A DNA stretch of 64,000 nucleotides, taken from assembly GCF_036588685.1 (NCBI RefSeq), contig NC_086378.1, positions 34,077,578-34,141,577 on the forward strand, written 5' to 3'. This document shows positions 43,846-58,000 of this stretch, one piece after another. Each line of letters opens with the position of its first letter. Position 1 is the first letter of the stretch. Source of the DNA: Mytilus trossulus (taxonomy: Eukaryota > Mollusca > Bivalvia > Mytilida > Mytilidae). A model generated the notes under the pieces. The model was not told the DNA's origin, made no database searches, and was given only the letters and a program-made list of their open reading frames with translations. The position numbers and the translations under genes are program-made.

Positions 43846-44964
43846 TAGCCAATGAAAATGGTGGGTTAATACTGGTAAGACAGCAATCCTACAATAAGCA
43901 CTCTACTGTAAACCATAATGTCTCCTTCAATAGACAACAGGGTTTATTTACCTTCATTTTTGCTGATTCAACCAGATAATGAATACCATTGAAATAAAAA
44001 GCAATAAAAACTCATGTATGTATTTTTATTTATAATATTCATGATTTTTTTTTATTCAAAATGACACACAATTGATGATGCATGATTCAGCAAGCTGTAT
44101 TTAATAATACAGCAACCCTAGCACTCAAAAACACAATCAGGCCACACCAAAAGAGTTTTACGTTATTTAGATTTTTTATAGATTGAATAAGGTTACAATT
44201 ACAATTTTGATAACTATAGGAGATGAAGATGATGTATAGTATATGCAACATTATTCACATAAAATTCAAAGGCATAAGTTAATGTTTTATCTGTACAGAA
44301 CTGAAGTTGTAAAATCTAAAAAAAAATCAGTTTGGTGTGACCTTAAATACATAAAATACAGTTGTGAATGCATTGAACTACAATCTTATTGAGATTCTTA
44401 GGTACACGATTAGCTGCAAGTATGTAAAACACCAAAAAAATTATGTTACCCTATGCGCTCAACAATTTACACCAACACTCATACAACTGTTAACTAATTT
44501 TCTTGCAGTTCAAATTTAATTTGACATACAGCTATTTAAACATGTGTATGTATATCAAATATTATCAGATATCAATTTGGCAAAAGCTGAAACAGTTAGC
44601 TGATGGTGATTAAATTAACATTTTGGTTGCAAACATTTCTTCATAAAATTTACATATGTAAGAAAATTAGTTAAAACATTTAAATTTTTGGTTGTAAAGA
44701 AGTCAGAAACCTAATGTTACACAAACACACACTTTCACTTTTGCTACACATTTAAACATTGTGCAATTTCTGTATACAAAATTTCCTTTAATTATTCACA
44801 CTTACAAAATTCATCAACATGATAACACTGTTGCAAGATCTTATTTTGCTACTCAATTATAAATCTTGTGGGTTTTTCTTAAGGCACAATCTAAATCAGC
44901 ATCTAAATATACTTCATATCAAAGATACACATGATCTTGAAAATAAGATCAACAGATTTAAACT
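43846..44964. other. Gene-free AT-rich stretch
   Basis: No recognised gene or repeat. It could include distal 3' UTR of the SLC7 gene on the minus strand, but several AATAAA motifs on both strands make the end impossible to place. Confidence 0.35.
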
Positions 44965-45166
44965 ACTGTGGATTCTTCTTAATTTGAGGGATACCAATTT
45001 TCTTTGATTTTGGGGGCAAAGGTGAACAAAGAAATTAAATGTTCAAAAAAGTGCAAATTTATTATATAGTTTGAATGCAGACTTCAAATATCAAATATTC
45101 ATGAAAATTACAATTTTTCTTCGATATACAAAAATTGGTATCTGTGAAACTAAATAAATCCATAGT
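44965..45166. mobile_element. Small MITE with degenerate inverted ends
   Basis: ACTGTGGATTC and GGATACCAATTTT at the left pair with AAAATTGGTATCTG and AATCCATAGT at the right, giving a 202-bp foldback. The ends differ at several bases, so this is an older copy. Confidence 0.6.
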
Positions 45167-45626
45167 TTTCAGCAAATAAATATTTCAAACACATATCTAA
45201 ATATCTTCATATCCTATTAATCAATATTTGAACTTATCTATCTGATACAAGTGTTTGAAAAAGTGAAGTAGTACTGCTATCTTAGATATTGAGATGGAAA
45301 TGAGATACAACCTCATTTTTGATACATAAAGACGAACCATATATTGATCAATTACGACGAATATAAAATAATCCTCAAATATCCATCAATATGTACACAG
45401 GCAAATTTTCATTTTATTTTTTACTTGTTTCTTGTATAATAATGAAAATTTCCTAGTTATAAATGAATGTTTTCTTCCAAAAGGCAAAAATATGTAATAA
45501 ATAAATTGATACATGTGGAGATGACATTCAAAGAATAACTTTATTATGACCTTAGTGAAAAAATGATGAAAATTCATTCAAATATTTACAATTCATTTAA
45601 TATAAACATGAACACCTGATGTAATT

Positions 45627-45825
45627 CTGTAAATTCAGAAATATTGGCGATATTTATTTAATTGAGAAAAATGTGACAGGGTTATTATCGCAATAATTTA
45701 AACTCACATTTTGAAATTTGATACATCAATAAAACACGATTTTCCTCAAAAATTAAAATCGCATTTTTACACTAAAATGTCAAAATTGCAATAATAAATG
45801 CACGCAAAAATTTCTGAATTTACAG
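45627..45825. mobile_element. 199-bp MITE with perfect 16-bp inverted repeats
   Basis: CTGTAAATTCAGAAAT at the left end and its exact reverse complement at the right end, with a further TTATTTA/AATAAAT match inside. No coding capacity. I recognise this end sequence from other bivalve DNA. Confidence 0.8.
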
Positions 45826-48800
45826 TATACTGCATAAATACACAACTGTTACCAAGCCAAATGTTTTTTAACATGCTAATGCACAAACATGGTGAGAAAT
45901 GGTTTTGGGATGAAAGACTAGAATTTGATACCTATTATTAATGCCCAAATAAACTGAGCAATATTTTGTGTAAAATTTAATTTTTTTTATTTATTCATAC
46001 GCTTTTTAATATGGCAGTTATCCACAAGTTTTTACATATTAATTCACAGCAAAGTTTCAAACTCAGCACAAACGTCAATTGTACGAACATGTCTAATTTT
46101 TTTAAATTTTATTCCTGACAAATAAGGCAGTTAAGTTATTTATATCTGCATCAGAGGTAGGTATACTCAGACTCTATTAAATAAATAATAACAAAACACA
46201 AACAGTTAACAAAAATTATATACAATACTGTAAACTAAAGACATTGTGTAATCTCATATGTTGTATCAAGGGAAGACACTTTTACACATTTAGGTAACAA
46301 CCAAATAATTGATTATTGATAAAGTGTATATAGCTTTATACCAAAGCAGTCTTCATTTTGTGTCTTGCATGTTTTAATGGAACTGTCCTTGATACAGTAT
46401 GAAAATGATATTTTTTATACCAAGTCCCATAAAGTTAAGTTTTGACAAAATATGACATTCCCTCTAGTAAAGGGTTATTTCTTGCAACATGTTTTGCCAT
46501 TTTTTTTTCACATGCAGCGGTGAAAACGGTTCATTATTCACCATGTTTCGTGAAATCAGTAAAAAGATCAACATGCAAGAAATTTTGAATTGTTCATTCA
46601 TTATGAAATGGCAATTTTATTTCGCATTCTTCCGTGCAGATACCCCCTTATATGCTCTGCATTGAATATTTCTGTTCTTTGGATTTTTAATACATTGAAA
46701 TATTTCAGGGGAATGAAAATATAAAATAATAATGTGATATGAAAGATGAAAATTATAAGAACCAAGTTTGATAAAAAAAAAAAAAAAAAGTAAGCATGTT
46801 TAAATGTATGTAAATCTCTACTAGATATATTTTCCACACATTTTTTTCAGTTTACAGTACTCCAAATAATATGTCTGACACAAAATAACAAGTCTCCAAC
46901 ATCATGTATCTTGTATAATATAACACTTGAAGTCTTTCATTAACAACTTCTAACAGTATTGATAAAATAGTTGTAATAGTCATTAGAATTATAACATTAT
47001 AGCAAAATCAAGCTGCTCATAAAAGAAGAGAAGATGTCAAAATTCAACTCATTGAAAAAACTAAAAATGTCAGATCTAACACAGATTACTTACAATACGA
47101 AATCTACATTTTAACATCTTGTTGATTGCATATCTTACTTGGAATAATTTTCAGTAAATGCAAAATGTCACTCAAGAAAACTTTTTTTGCTATTTATGCA
47201 ATTCATTTATAATAATAAGAATCAAATTCAGAATTTGACAATTACAATAATAAGTAAATGATGAACATCTAAAAGATTCCTAATAAATTTAACTACAGGC
47301 AAAATGAAAACTATAGCAAAAACAACAGAGATTCAATTAATAACAATTGTTCTAAAAATACTAAAATTCTAATAATCTCAAAAATTGCTTTATTATAAAT
47401 ATATTGCATTTAAAAGATGCATAAAAGAGCTAAATGAATGATTTTATTATTTCATGATATGATTAAAAATCCTGTAGTTATTAGGATAGCAGACAACTAT
47501 AATAAATATATAACAACGATAAAGCTTAGCAAAACATACCCTGTGCAAAAAATACAATGCAATGATTTTTTTTAAATATAACAAAAAATTTACATTTCAA
47601 CTGAGCGTCAATGAATTTTTTTATAGATGAAACAATTCAACTGAGCTTCAATAATATTTTTTAATGTATGTAAAATTTTAGCTGAGCAATGCCAATGTAG
47701 AGTAGCAACAGATTTTTCATGAAACAATTTTTTTTTATCCAAATAACATCTAAATGGTCAACATTTTACAATCAAGAACTTTTAATGCCTGAAAACAGAC
47801 ATAAATTTGTATTGTACCTTTCTTTGTATACAGTTTAACAATGCAATAACTCATACTTTAATGAGCAAATTTCTAAAGTTTGTCATGGAAGAACAAAGGA
47901 GTATTTGCCTAAATTGCAATCATTCATCAACTTTTACACAAAATCTAAAAATACCATTGAATTTTTATCAAAAGTTTCTTATTTTTTTTCTATCACAGTT
48001 ACTCTTAATCTAATGTAATAACATGTAGCAAATGGAACTCGATAGATTTTTACCAAATAATAGAATTTCAATTGTACTTTTAAAGTGATACTTGTTTTCT
48101 TTAACATCACTTTTCATGCACTTTTCCTTGAGTGGCCAAACTGCTAAAGAAAATTTTAGATGACAGGAATTTTGAGATCTCACGATTAACTTGTAACAGA
48201 ATTTTAACTTTGAAATACAAATAATTGAAATGACGTTAATGTCAACAGAGGTTGTTTTTTTTTTATCGTGCATTTAAAATTTTTTATACTTAATTCTTTC
48301 TTTCATTCATTCCAAACATTCAAGAAACAGGTTTTTCTACTTGTACAAATTATGTAAGAAATGAGCACCGTGTGTTTAATAAAAGGCTAATACAAATTCT
48401 TTGTTAATGATATACAAATATTAATGAAAAAATAATGTACAATATGTCCTATTGCATTGCATTCCAATTTTATTGGCTAGGTTTAATGACATTTTCAAAG
48501 TTTAAAAAATTTGAAATTAAATGTAAATAATAAATAAATAAAACTTAAAAATATTTCTCCAAATGTATGATTTAAGTATTGTATATATAGATATATAAGA
48601 ATTGAAAAAATAACAACTTTTGTCCAAAAGTTATTTTATATGTTAGTTAGCAGTCCTTGAAATGGACCATTTGATAACAACACACTTTTTATCAATGATT
48701 TCTTCAACAGCTCAGTCTAAGCAGTTAATATTTATTAAAAATGCATTATAGTAAATAAAACATGAAAAAAATAATAGTATAAGCTGCTTTTGACGAAAAA

Positions 48801-48940
48801 AACAAAACAATAGAGATTTGAAAAATGGCAGTACATAATTGTTCTTAAAAAGATTGCTTCTGCAAAATAAATATTTCAACAATAGACAATTAACAAAAAA
48901 GAAATGGCAATTATTTTGATCTCTAGATTTTCTGTAGGCT
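45826..48940. other. AT-rich 3' flank or 3' UTR of the SLC7 gene
   Basis: 3.1 kb with no ORF of interest and no recognised mobile element. It lies directly downstream of the SLC7 stop on the minus strand, so part of it must be 3' UTR. The cleavage site cannot be chosen by eye. Confidence 0.5.
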
Positions 48941-49011
48941 TTAACTGTCCTTGACCTCTGTTTCTTGAGCGACTACATTACAACACTTCTGTCCTAGTAT
49001 AGTACAACTTG
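48941..49011 (-). CDS. SLC7 gene terminal coding exon
   Basis: Completes the Ala codon and encodes [20 protein letters not shown], then DS and TAA. The cytosolic tail resembles the STTVLCQKL...VVPQET end of LAT-type transporters. Acceptor TTTCAG. Confidence 0.93.
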
Positions 49012-52000
49012 CTGAAAATAGAGAAAGTACAAATATTATTAGTATTATTTGTTATTTGTTTGATAAACTATAATGCGCTGATGGTTTTTTGAAAGTTTAT
49101 TAAAAAGAATATTAAAAACTTTAACCATTATGGACTTATTGCAACATTTAATTGATTGAGATTTGCAACATGTAAATGATTGCAAGTTACCCATGTAATA
49201 GACAACTTTTAAGTTCGATGCATTTCCGTCTAGTTTTAGTGAACGTCATTTGTGTGTTTATTCGGCAAATTGAATCCTCAAAATTGACAATCAGCATTGC
49301 TGTCATGAAGGAATTGTCATTAAGTACCTACAGAACAACAATTATTTCTAGTTTATCCTGCACAATGATGATCACTAAGATGCTTGATGAAGGTTAATAG
49401 TGCAGGGATACAGGCGACCCCCTCTATCTGGTAAATGATGTCATAAAGGCGCTTATAATTGACAATTTTTTTCCAGTGACGGATGAACTCGAAAGTGGTT
49501 TATTGCTTGTGAATTCTCACATATTATTGACTGTGAATTGCCATATATATAATTGATCGGAAGCTGATACATGTAATTGATTGGGAGTTAACCATTATAG
49601 GTTAAAGAGTATTAATAGGTATAAAATACTTTGTGTAATTCTTTTTGTATACTTACTAATGAAGACTGATAGACTTGGGGTTAAATAGTATTAATAATAG
49701 ATATAAAATACTTTACATTATTTTTTTTTGTATACTTACCAATGAATTGTCTGACAGACTTGGGCTTACTCTTCCACTTAACACCAAGTACATAGACTGG
49801 TAACCCAGAAAGAACCATAAGTAGAGCCATACCAGTCTGTTCAGTGGCGGCATATAAAGGTACCACCAGTAAAAATATAACACACAGCAGGAAGGTTATT
49901 GGAATAACCAAGTTGAACTGAAATATAAACAAATATTATAATTACTAACAGAAGCGTCAATAAACTGAGAGTAGCCTGTTACACTTGATTCATTTAATCT
50001 ATAATCTGAGTTTTTGAAATAAGAGTTTTATCTTTAGTAACATTTGACAACCTTAATTTTAACAGCAGAATCAAATTTATTTTAAATACCTTATTGAGTA
50101 TTTTGACAAAGAAGTCAATATCATTTTATACATGTTATATTACAAGTAAAAACTTTTATACTCAGTCCCTAATGGCCAGAGTCAGATTTAGGGGGGGGGG
50201 CCCTCTTTTTGGGAAAACATTTGGTTGTTTATATAGGGAATCGCTGAAGCGTGACCGGAGCGGGCCCCCTCTTAGGTCAGTCAGTGGGCCCCCACTCATG
50301 AAAATTTCTGGATCCGCCACTGATGGCATCATTTATCTGATGATCATTGCTTTGGCAATTCCATGATTTGAACAATCAATTTTGCCTATATCTTATAACC
50401 TGTGTAGTTGATTTATTTTTTATTCATTGGATATAGATTTACTCAAGTTTCAAAAGTTCAATGAAGTATAAATTTCCAATCACAACTGCTTTCATCAGAA
50501 AATTTATACTTTCCTGTTCCATATACAACAAGAATGTGTCCCAAGTACACAGATGGCCCATTCACACTATCATTTTTCTATATTCTGTGGACCGAGAAAT
50601 TGTGTTAAAAACTCTTAATTTGGCATTACAATTAGAAAGATCATATCATAAGCAACAAGTGTACTAAGTTTTAAGTTGATTGGACTTCAGCTTCAACAAA
50701 AACTACCATGACCAAAAACTTTAACCTGAAGCTGAACGAACAGTTGGATGGACATCGAATGGCTGAACAAACAGACCCACAGACCAGAAAACATTGTGCC
50801 CCTCTACTATCGTAAGTGGGGCATAAAAATTCTTTAAAAGTAGGAAAATGAAGTTATTCTATAATTACAAGTCAAAATATTTAAATGTTTCATAAGCTAC
50901 ATTACCTTGATAGGACGATACATTTCCGGTCTGGCATAACGTAGGTATATTAATGCTGCTATAGACATGCCAACAGACAGCCATTGTACAAAACTCATGT
51001 AATTAATAAGGAAGAAAACATCATCGGTTATCAACATCAGTATAGAAAGTCCTCCCTACAATGTACACATGGGAAATTAAATAATAAGACAAAAATCTTT
51101 ACATTTATACATCTTTGCTTTTAGTTGTACTACGCACTACCCATGTTTTAGACAAGAAAATGACATAAGAGCATGAAAATAAAACGGAAAAATAAACATT
51201 GTAATGATTTTTTTGATTTTTTTTTAGATACATGTAGGTTAGCAATATCCAACAATCTCAAGTTTATGTACATACAATAAGCTAGGCTGTACAGTAACCT
51301 ATAGTTGGTAATTTCTCCATCATTTTGGTCTCTTGTGGAAAGTTGTCTCATTGGCAATCATTCCACATCTTCTTTATTATAAATAAGTTCAATAGGATCA
51401 AAATAGTATCTAGGTGGAATTTGATTTGGACATGTCAATTGCAAAATAACTCGGTACTTGTGAGAAGAAACCAGTCTGTGTTGGTAGAATTTCCATAGAA
51501 AAGGGGGGATTTAATTTCAATTTTAGTTTGAGACATGTAGTATATGATTTTAAAATCATACCGTGAACAACATGGCGGGCATAGGTGTCCTTCTGTTAAC
51601 CTGTATCATAGACAAGAAATCAGGAAGATGTCCTTCTCTAGCTCCAACAAAGAATAATCTGCAAATACATAAAAATTCCATTAAAAAGTGGTTTCATCAA
51701 GAAGAAACAAAAATAATCATATGTAGCCTTAACAATGTCTTCTTTACAGTTTGTATACTCTATGATTTTACTTTTCTTATTTAGTCATCTCTTTGTAAAA
51801 GAAATTAAATTCATTTATAGTATGAAAATATTGAATGAGTTTTTTTTTAAGTTGATAGGGTTGCTTAATCATTAACTTAACACATTTTTATAGTTTTTTT
51901 TTAAAAGCAAGGTATTGCATATCATTTATCTTTATAAGCAAGCTAGATGCAACTATTGAATTGAATTGATTTTTTGGATAAATCATGATTTTTATTCAAT

Positions 52001-55000
52001 TAAGAGGTAAATAACATATAACATGTATCACTAGAGTTCAACTATAACACATATACAGGAAGTAAAACTAAACCTTCAGAAGCATGTGTACTGTAAAAAC
52101 ACAAATATTTACCTTCCTGATGTGAAAAGTAGACCATTTACACCTCCAAATGTAGAGAGTGATACAAACACAGGTACTATCCAGGCCATCACACCAAATA
52201 CTTTATCTCCAAAAGTCTGAAAGTAAACAACATAAAAAACAATTCAAATAATTTCATTGGTTGTGTTCAATGGTTTCAAAAAGGTATAAGGCTGAATAAA
52301 ATCTGTTAAGGGTTATTTCAATTTTTCAAAACGTTCAAAATGTTATAAATTCCCTGTTTAAAATTGTTTAGAATACTTTATTTTTCATTCCAAAAAATTC
52401 TAGGCATAAAAACTTCTTTATTTAAATGTAACATTTTTGGTTCATCGAAATTGGCCAATTTTTAGAACATTTTGTACATTGAAATTTGTCAACACCAAAT
52501 GCCACCTTTACTTTAGATTTCATCCAGATCACAGTAGTGTTTGGATTATACAGTTTTATTTTCTAAAGAGTAGTCTGTGTTTGTCCTGATTTTCAAGTTC
52601 AGCTAAATTTTCTCTAGCAGCTATTCTAAAGTATCAGTTATCATTTAAATTAGTGTACCACTTCATAAAGAATTGTTGACCTTCTGCTGTTGTCTGCTCT
52701 ATGGTCAGGTTGTTGACTCTTTGACACATTCCCCATTTCCATATTCAATTTAGTATCTACTGTGAATTCATTATAGTTCATGGAATATCTTAAAGTGAGA
52801 CTTATGTTTTGATATCAAATATTTTTGCAAGAAATTCAATAGTTTTGATTAAAAGGCCTGTAATAACATAATATAACAAGTAATAATAATCAATTATTGC
52901 TAAAACGGAACCCCACTTCAAAGTGTAGCAGACATTTTTTGATATAGAAGGACATAGGATTCAGTTAAGTTTAGATTGCAATGCAAAAATTCAGTTGCCA
53001 TGAAATAATGATTTTTCGGTTCTTTACTTACTAACATTTAAATTAAGGTGAAATAATTGTCATGTAGGCAACGTACACAAAACTAACAATGGGGATTGAT
53101 ATATATATAAATTGCTCTTGGCAAATTCTTGCAAAAAAGGATAAAAAGTTATAAATGTACATGTGTATAAATGTTTGAAATAAAAAGTGATGGAAAACTT
53201 ACAACAGCTACTGCATTGGAATCAAGCATTTCTCGTGGAGATATAATTGTCATGTATGCCACATTAGCAAAAACATAGACAAAACTGACAATTGGAATTG
53301 AGATATAGATAGCACGTGGTAAATTTCTGAAAGCACAAATTGGTTGATATAATACATAAATTTATAATTCAAGCAAAGTGGCCATCTGTTTCTTTGCATA
53401 TATATATAAGCAACCTACTTCATTGCAAACCAATTCCATAAGTAAGGAATTGGAATGAAATTTATAAAAAACTTAAAATTCTGTAAAACTATATGAGAAT
53501 AGTATTTTATGTCATAAACAGCATGCTTCATCTATTGTATACAGTAAAATTTTATAATATTCTTTTACTGAACAATTGCAGATTTCATATGGTTGTCAAC
53601 ATTTGCTCAATTTGAATTTTTCTTTGTATATTTTTTCTCTCTTGGCTAATGTGTTGTTCGTTTTTCTTCAACTTGTGGATGTTGATTAACCCCTTGTTGT
53701 AATCATATGAAATGAAACACTTTGATCTTTTGAACAAAGAAGAAGTGTGCAACTTACTTGTAAGGATCGATCATTTCTTCTGTTACAAAATTCAAAAAGT
53801 TCCTGAAATAAATAATAAAAGTTTTTTTTTCAAATACATTATTTTATTTTTCATCAATGTTAGATTTTTAAGACTTGGTTATGAGTATGCTTCAACAAAC
53901 CTACCTCTTACAAGAAATTTGAAGATGTAATGAAATTTAAGTGATGAATTGACTAAATCCATTGGTACCAATCAGTGGCGGATCCAGAAATTTTTATAAG
54001 TAGGGGCCCTATAACTGCCTAAAAGGGGTCCACTCCAGTCAGTCACACGTCAGTGATTCCCTATATACTGTCCGGAATCCACCGCTGACAATGGCCCTTT
54101 CATAGATAATGTGCAGTAAAGGAATTGTGACCATTATTATGGTGATCATACATGTATGTTAAATATTGGTCAGTGTGGAAAGAGTATCAAATATGTTGAC
54201 TGCTGAACCATATTGGTACATAATATTTATGCACTTCTTTTTTAAACACATGGCCTTTTAAAGTTAGTGCTTAGTAGTCCAAATAATCCTGATATCCTGA
54301 AAGGCTACTGTATTTTTTGCTGAGAAATTGGTTGATGTCTTTTTGGACCTCACTATAAACTATTCTTAGAAAAAGGACCTGCTAGCCAGTCTATTTTTAT
54401 TTAGCCAAGTACTAACCATCCAGCATAAGCAAATAGTCCAGAGTACAAAGCCAGGGACATTTTACCAACATCTGGATTCGTGTTCTCAAATGTAAAATAT
54501 TCTGTTTCACCTGTAATATAAAATATTAAAATAAAATATTTCAGCAAGATTTTTCTATATATTTTTATTATTTTACTTTTTCGAAATTTATTACATGTAC
54601 CCTTTTCTCTTTTGTTTGTGTAATGCAAAGTCACAGCTTAAAGAAACATGTGCAATTCATGAATTGTTTGGCTAATGGGCCTAACAATCAGTTTCTCGTG
54701 AAATTCTATATTTTTATAAGCTTGTGCTTGTAACTGGGACTAACTCTTATTTTAATATAAGTGTTGATGGTACTACAACATTTTCACTAGCCTAGACCAA
54801 TGGGATGCTGTTCAATAATTAAGATTGAACCTGTTTCCTCATTTTCTCCCAAAACATTCAAGAGTAAAGGTATTTGATAAATTTATCATACTTCATTCAT
54901 AATTTGTCCATTTATTGTAACACATGTGACAAAGAATGGAAAAGGAATATTTTCTTATGTTGTCTACTTTTGTTTTATTTATATTTCTTACACAGATTTT

Positions 55001-58000
55001 GAATACCATTTAGAACATATGTTGTGACTACAAACATAATATAATCAATATTTAAATCATTCAAAAAATCATTTGTAACTCAGAGTAAAATGAAGAAAAT
55101 ATTCTGCCTTTATTTTCAATATGATGAAGAAATCTTGGTATTAAATTCTTTTTCAAATATGACTACATACAAAGACGGATCCAGTCATTTTTAAAAGGAG
55201 AGGTTCCCAACCCAGGATAAAGAGGGGGTTCCAACCATGTGTACCCATTCAAATGCTTTGATCGTTTGAAAAAGGGGGTGAAACCCCAATACCATTCCAC
55301 CCTCGAAACTGCAAGGTATACAGGAAACAAAATTTGAACTCCTAGGACACTGATTTTAATGGATTGGTGTTTTGTAATAAGTAACACAATATACTTTCTA
55401 TTTTCAGGAAACTGAGAAAAACACAAAGGCTAAGAATTCTTGGACAAGCAAGTCCTGTAGAAAAGTAAGTGATTTACCCAACCCCTAATACATTGACTTT
55501 CAGACCTTTGCATGAAAAAGTTATAGTATGCTGCAAAATAAAGTGATATATTTGAATACCTGATCTAAAAGTTTATGATAGAATATGTATGTTGTTCCCC
55601 TAGGAATTTGATTTCCCCTGAGAATTCCAACTGGACTGAAGGAAACCATGAAATAGTATAACTAGTTGTCTGTGTAGAAATTGGGATTACAGACATTCAT
55701 TTAATTTTTTTTTTGAAAAACTGTCTAATATATTTTTTAATTACATATTTTCTATATCTTATAATCTAAATTTAGATATCATCCACCTCATTTGAACTTT
55801 GGTTGATTGTTATTTCATTAGAAATCAAACCACATCTCCTTATTTTTATATACAATGTAAGTACAAGGAAAACAAATGAGATTAATTCACTCTGCCTGAA
55901 ATTAATTTCTTTATAAATAATGGCCATTTCCTTCTCTTTTTTTTAAATACCAAAGTTTAAAAAACATGTTCAGAACAACTACACTTGTTAATTCACTGAA
56001 GCATTGTAAATTTATGCACTTATGACGTAAGAATTTACCTAACAACTTTAATAACAATAAACATGTACTGACGTACAATTGCAGACCTTCAGACCTTAAG
56101 ACCTTTGGCATATTTTTTTTAAAAAGAACACAAATAACTACACTATAGTTTTAAAACCACAAATGCCACAGGTACAATAAAACAACATTATGATCTCAAA
56201 ATATTTTTATAAAGTGCATCTAGTTAATGATCTATGTAATGGTGTGTTATGATTATATTTTTCAATCCTAATCTCTACTGTACACACAAAAAGAGGAAGA
56301 GAATAACAATACATTGTGTATATTGAAGTGAAAGTAAAATATTCTACTACTGATTCAGTAATTTTCGTGTATTCGAATTTTTGAGAATTCAGGGAAAAAA
56401 TCTTTTTTTGTGGATACATGTAGTTGATTTCGTAGTTTTGCAAATGTTTAATTGCCAATTCGATAATTTTTTAAATTCCTGCTCCACTTGTTTCCATGAA
56501 ATCCACCCCACACAAATGGTTCCTAACAATCCAGAGGTCGGAACCCTTTTTTTTGTTGATCATTAATGCTTTTGAATGGGCACACATGGTTGGAACCCTC
56601 TGGTTATCCTGGTTTTGAACCCCCTCTTTTAAACATGGCTTGATCAGCCCCTGATGATTTTATATTGTTATTCATACACAAAGTTCATATTGAAGGACAA
56701 CACAACTTATCAGGTTAATAATTGTGTCTGCCCCTAAATACCCCTTTGCAGTCACTGAAGTTTTCAGAATCTTATTTGACCTTTGACTCACCTTGACCTA
56801 TCATAACAAGACCAGTTAAGGTGATGATTATTAGAGCAAGTATCTTAGCAACCGTGAACACATCTTGAATCCTTGTGGCTGCTCTAACACTGTACACATT
56901 AATGAAGGTTAGGATACCTGAAATATACAAAATAAATCAAATTTACAAAACTCTCCAGTATATATTTTATTGTTTAAGGACAGCTTTTTAATTAATAGGT
57001 AACACATAATTATATGATTGTCAATCGGCAAAGCAATTTAAAATTAAATATAATGGTATTTAATCTTCTTGTTTTCTGAATGTATTTTTTCAATTTGTTA
57101 TGATTCAGAACAACTACACTTGTTAATTCACTATTTTAATGCATAGTAAATTTATGCACTTCTGATGAAAGAATTTGTCTAGCAATTTTTAAGAATAAAT
57201 ATTTACTGACATACAATAGTCAGCAGACCTTGGTGCATTTTATTTTTCAAATAAATTTTTATTGATTAAGCAGTCTCTTTTATCTATAACCCAACATCTC
57301 ATCCAACTGCTGTACCAAAAGTCGTCATTTTTTTTTATGATAGTCACACATACTGTATACATAGTGTGACCTTGACATCTTTTTGGGTTTTTTTTTTTTT
57401 TTAGATGATAAATGTTTTTGTTGCCCGAGTTTGATACATGACTTGACACAGGATGATTTACCAGCCGTGGTCATGGTCATAACTTATATTTTTAGAATTA
57501 ATTCTTAATAAATTTAATTTAATAAAAAAAATAACCTTGCATACCAACTATCAAGATAAGGTCAATGCCTGGTGTTATTTATTGCCAGAGTCCTACATGT
57601 GGCCAATAAAGTTTCTGAGGCAGACAAAAATGGGCCATTTAATATAATTGCAGTAAAGAACCAGATATGTTATGTCCGTCTTTGCATCTTATTAGAAGAC
57701 AAGTGTAGCAACCTTAACAAAATATTTTTTTACATTGAAGATATTTCTCAATAACCTATACATTAAGAAGACAATCACAGGGTCCTTTCTGTGATGCCTA
57801 ACACATTTTGTTTCTAATTCTTCCTTTGCAGACTTGAAGTTTATAAACTATAAAAAGTTCCCATCTTTGATATGCACAGGTAAATACTTGAATAATAAAA
57901 AAAATAAGATGGGGTATGATTGCCAATGAGAAATACTTTCCACCCGAGACCAAATAACATATAGGTCATCGTATGGCCTTCAGCCATGAGCAAAACCTAT

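Noticed and set aside
43725-43979. 84-codon plus-strand ORF
   Set aside because: Its central part is the reverse SINE-like repeat; the rest has no domain.
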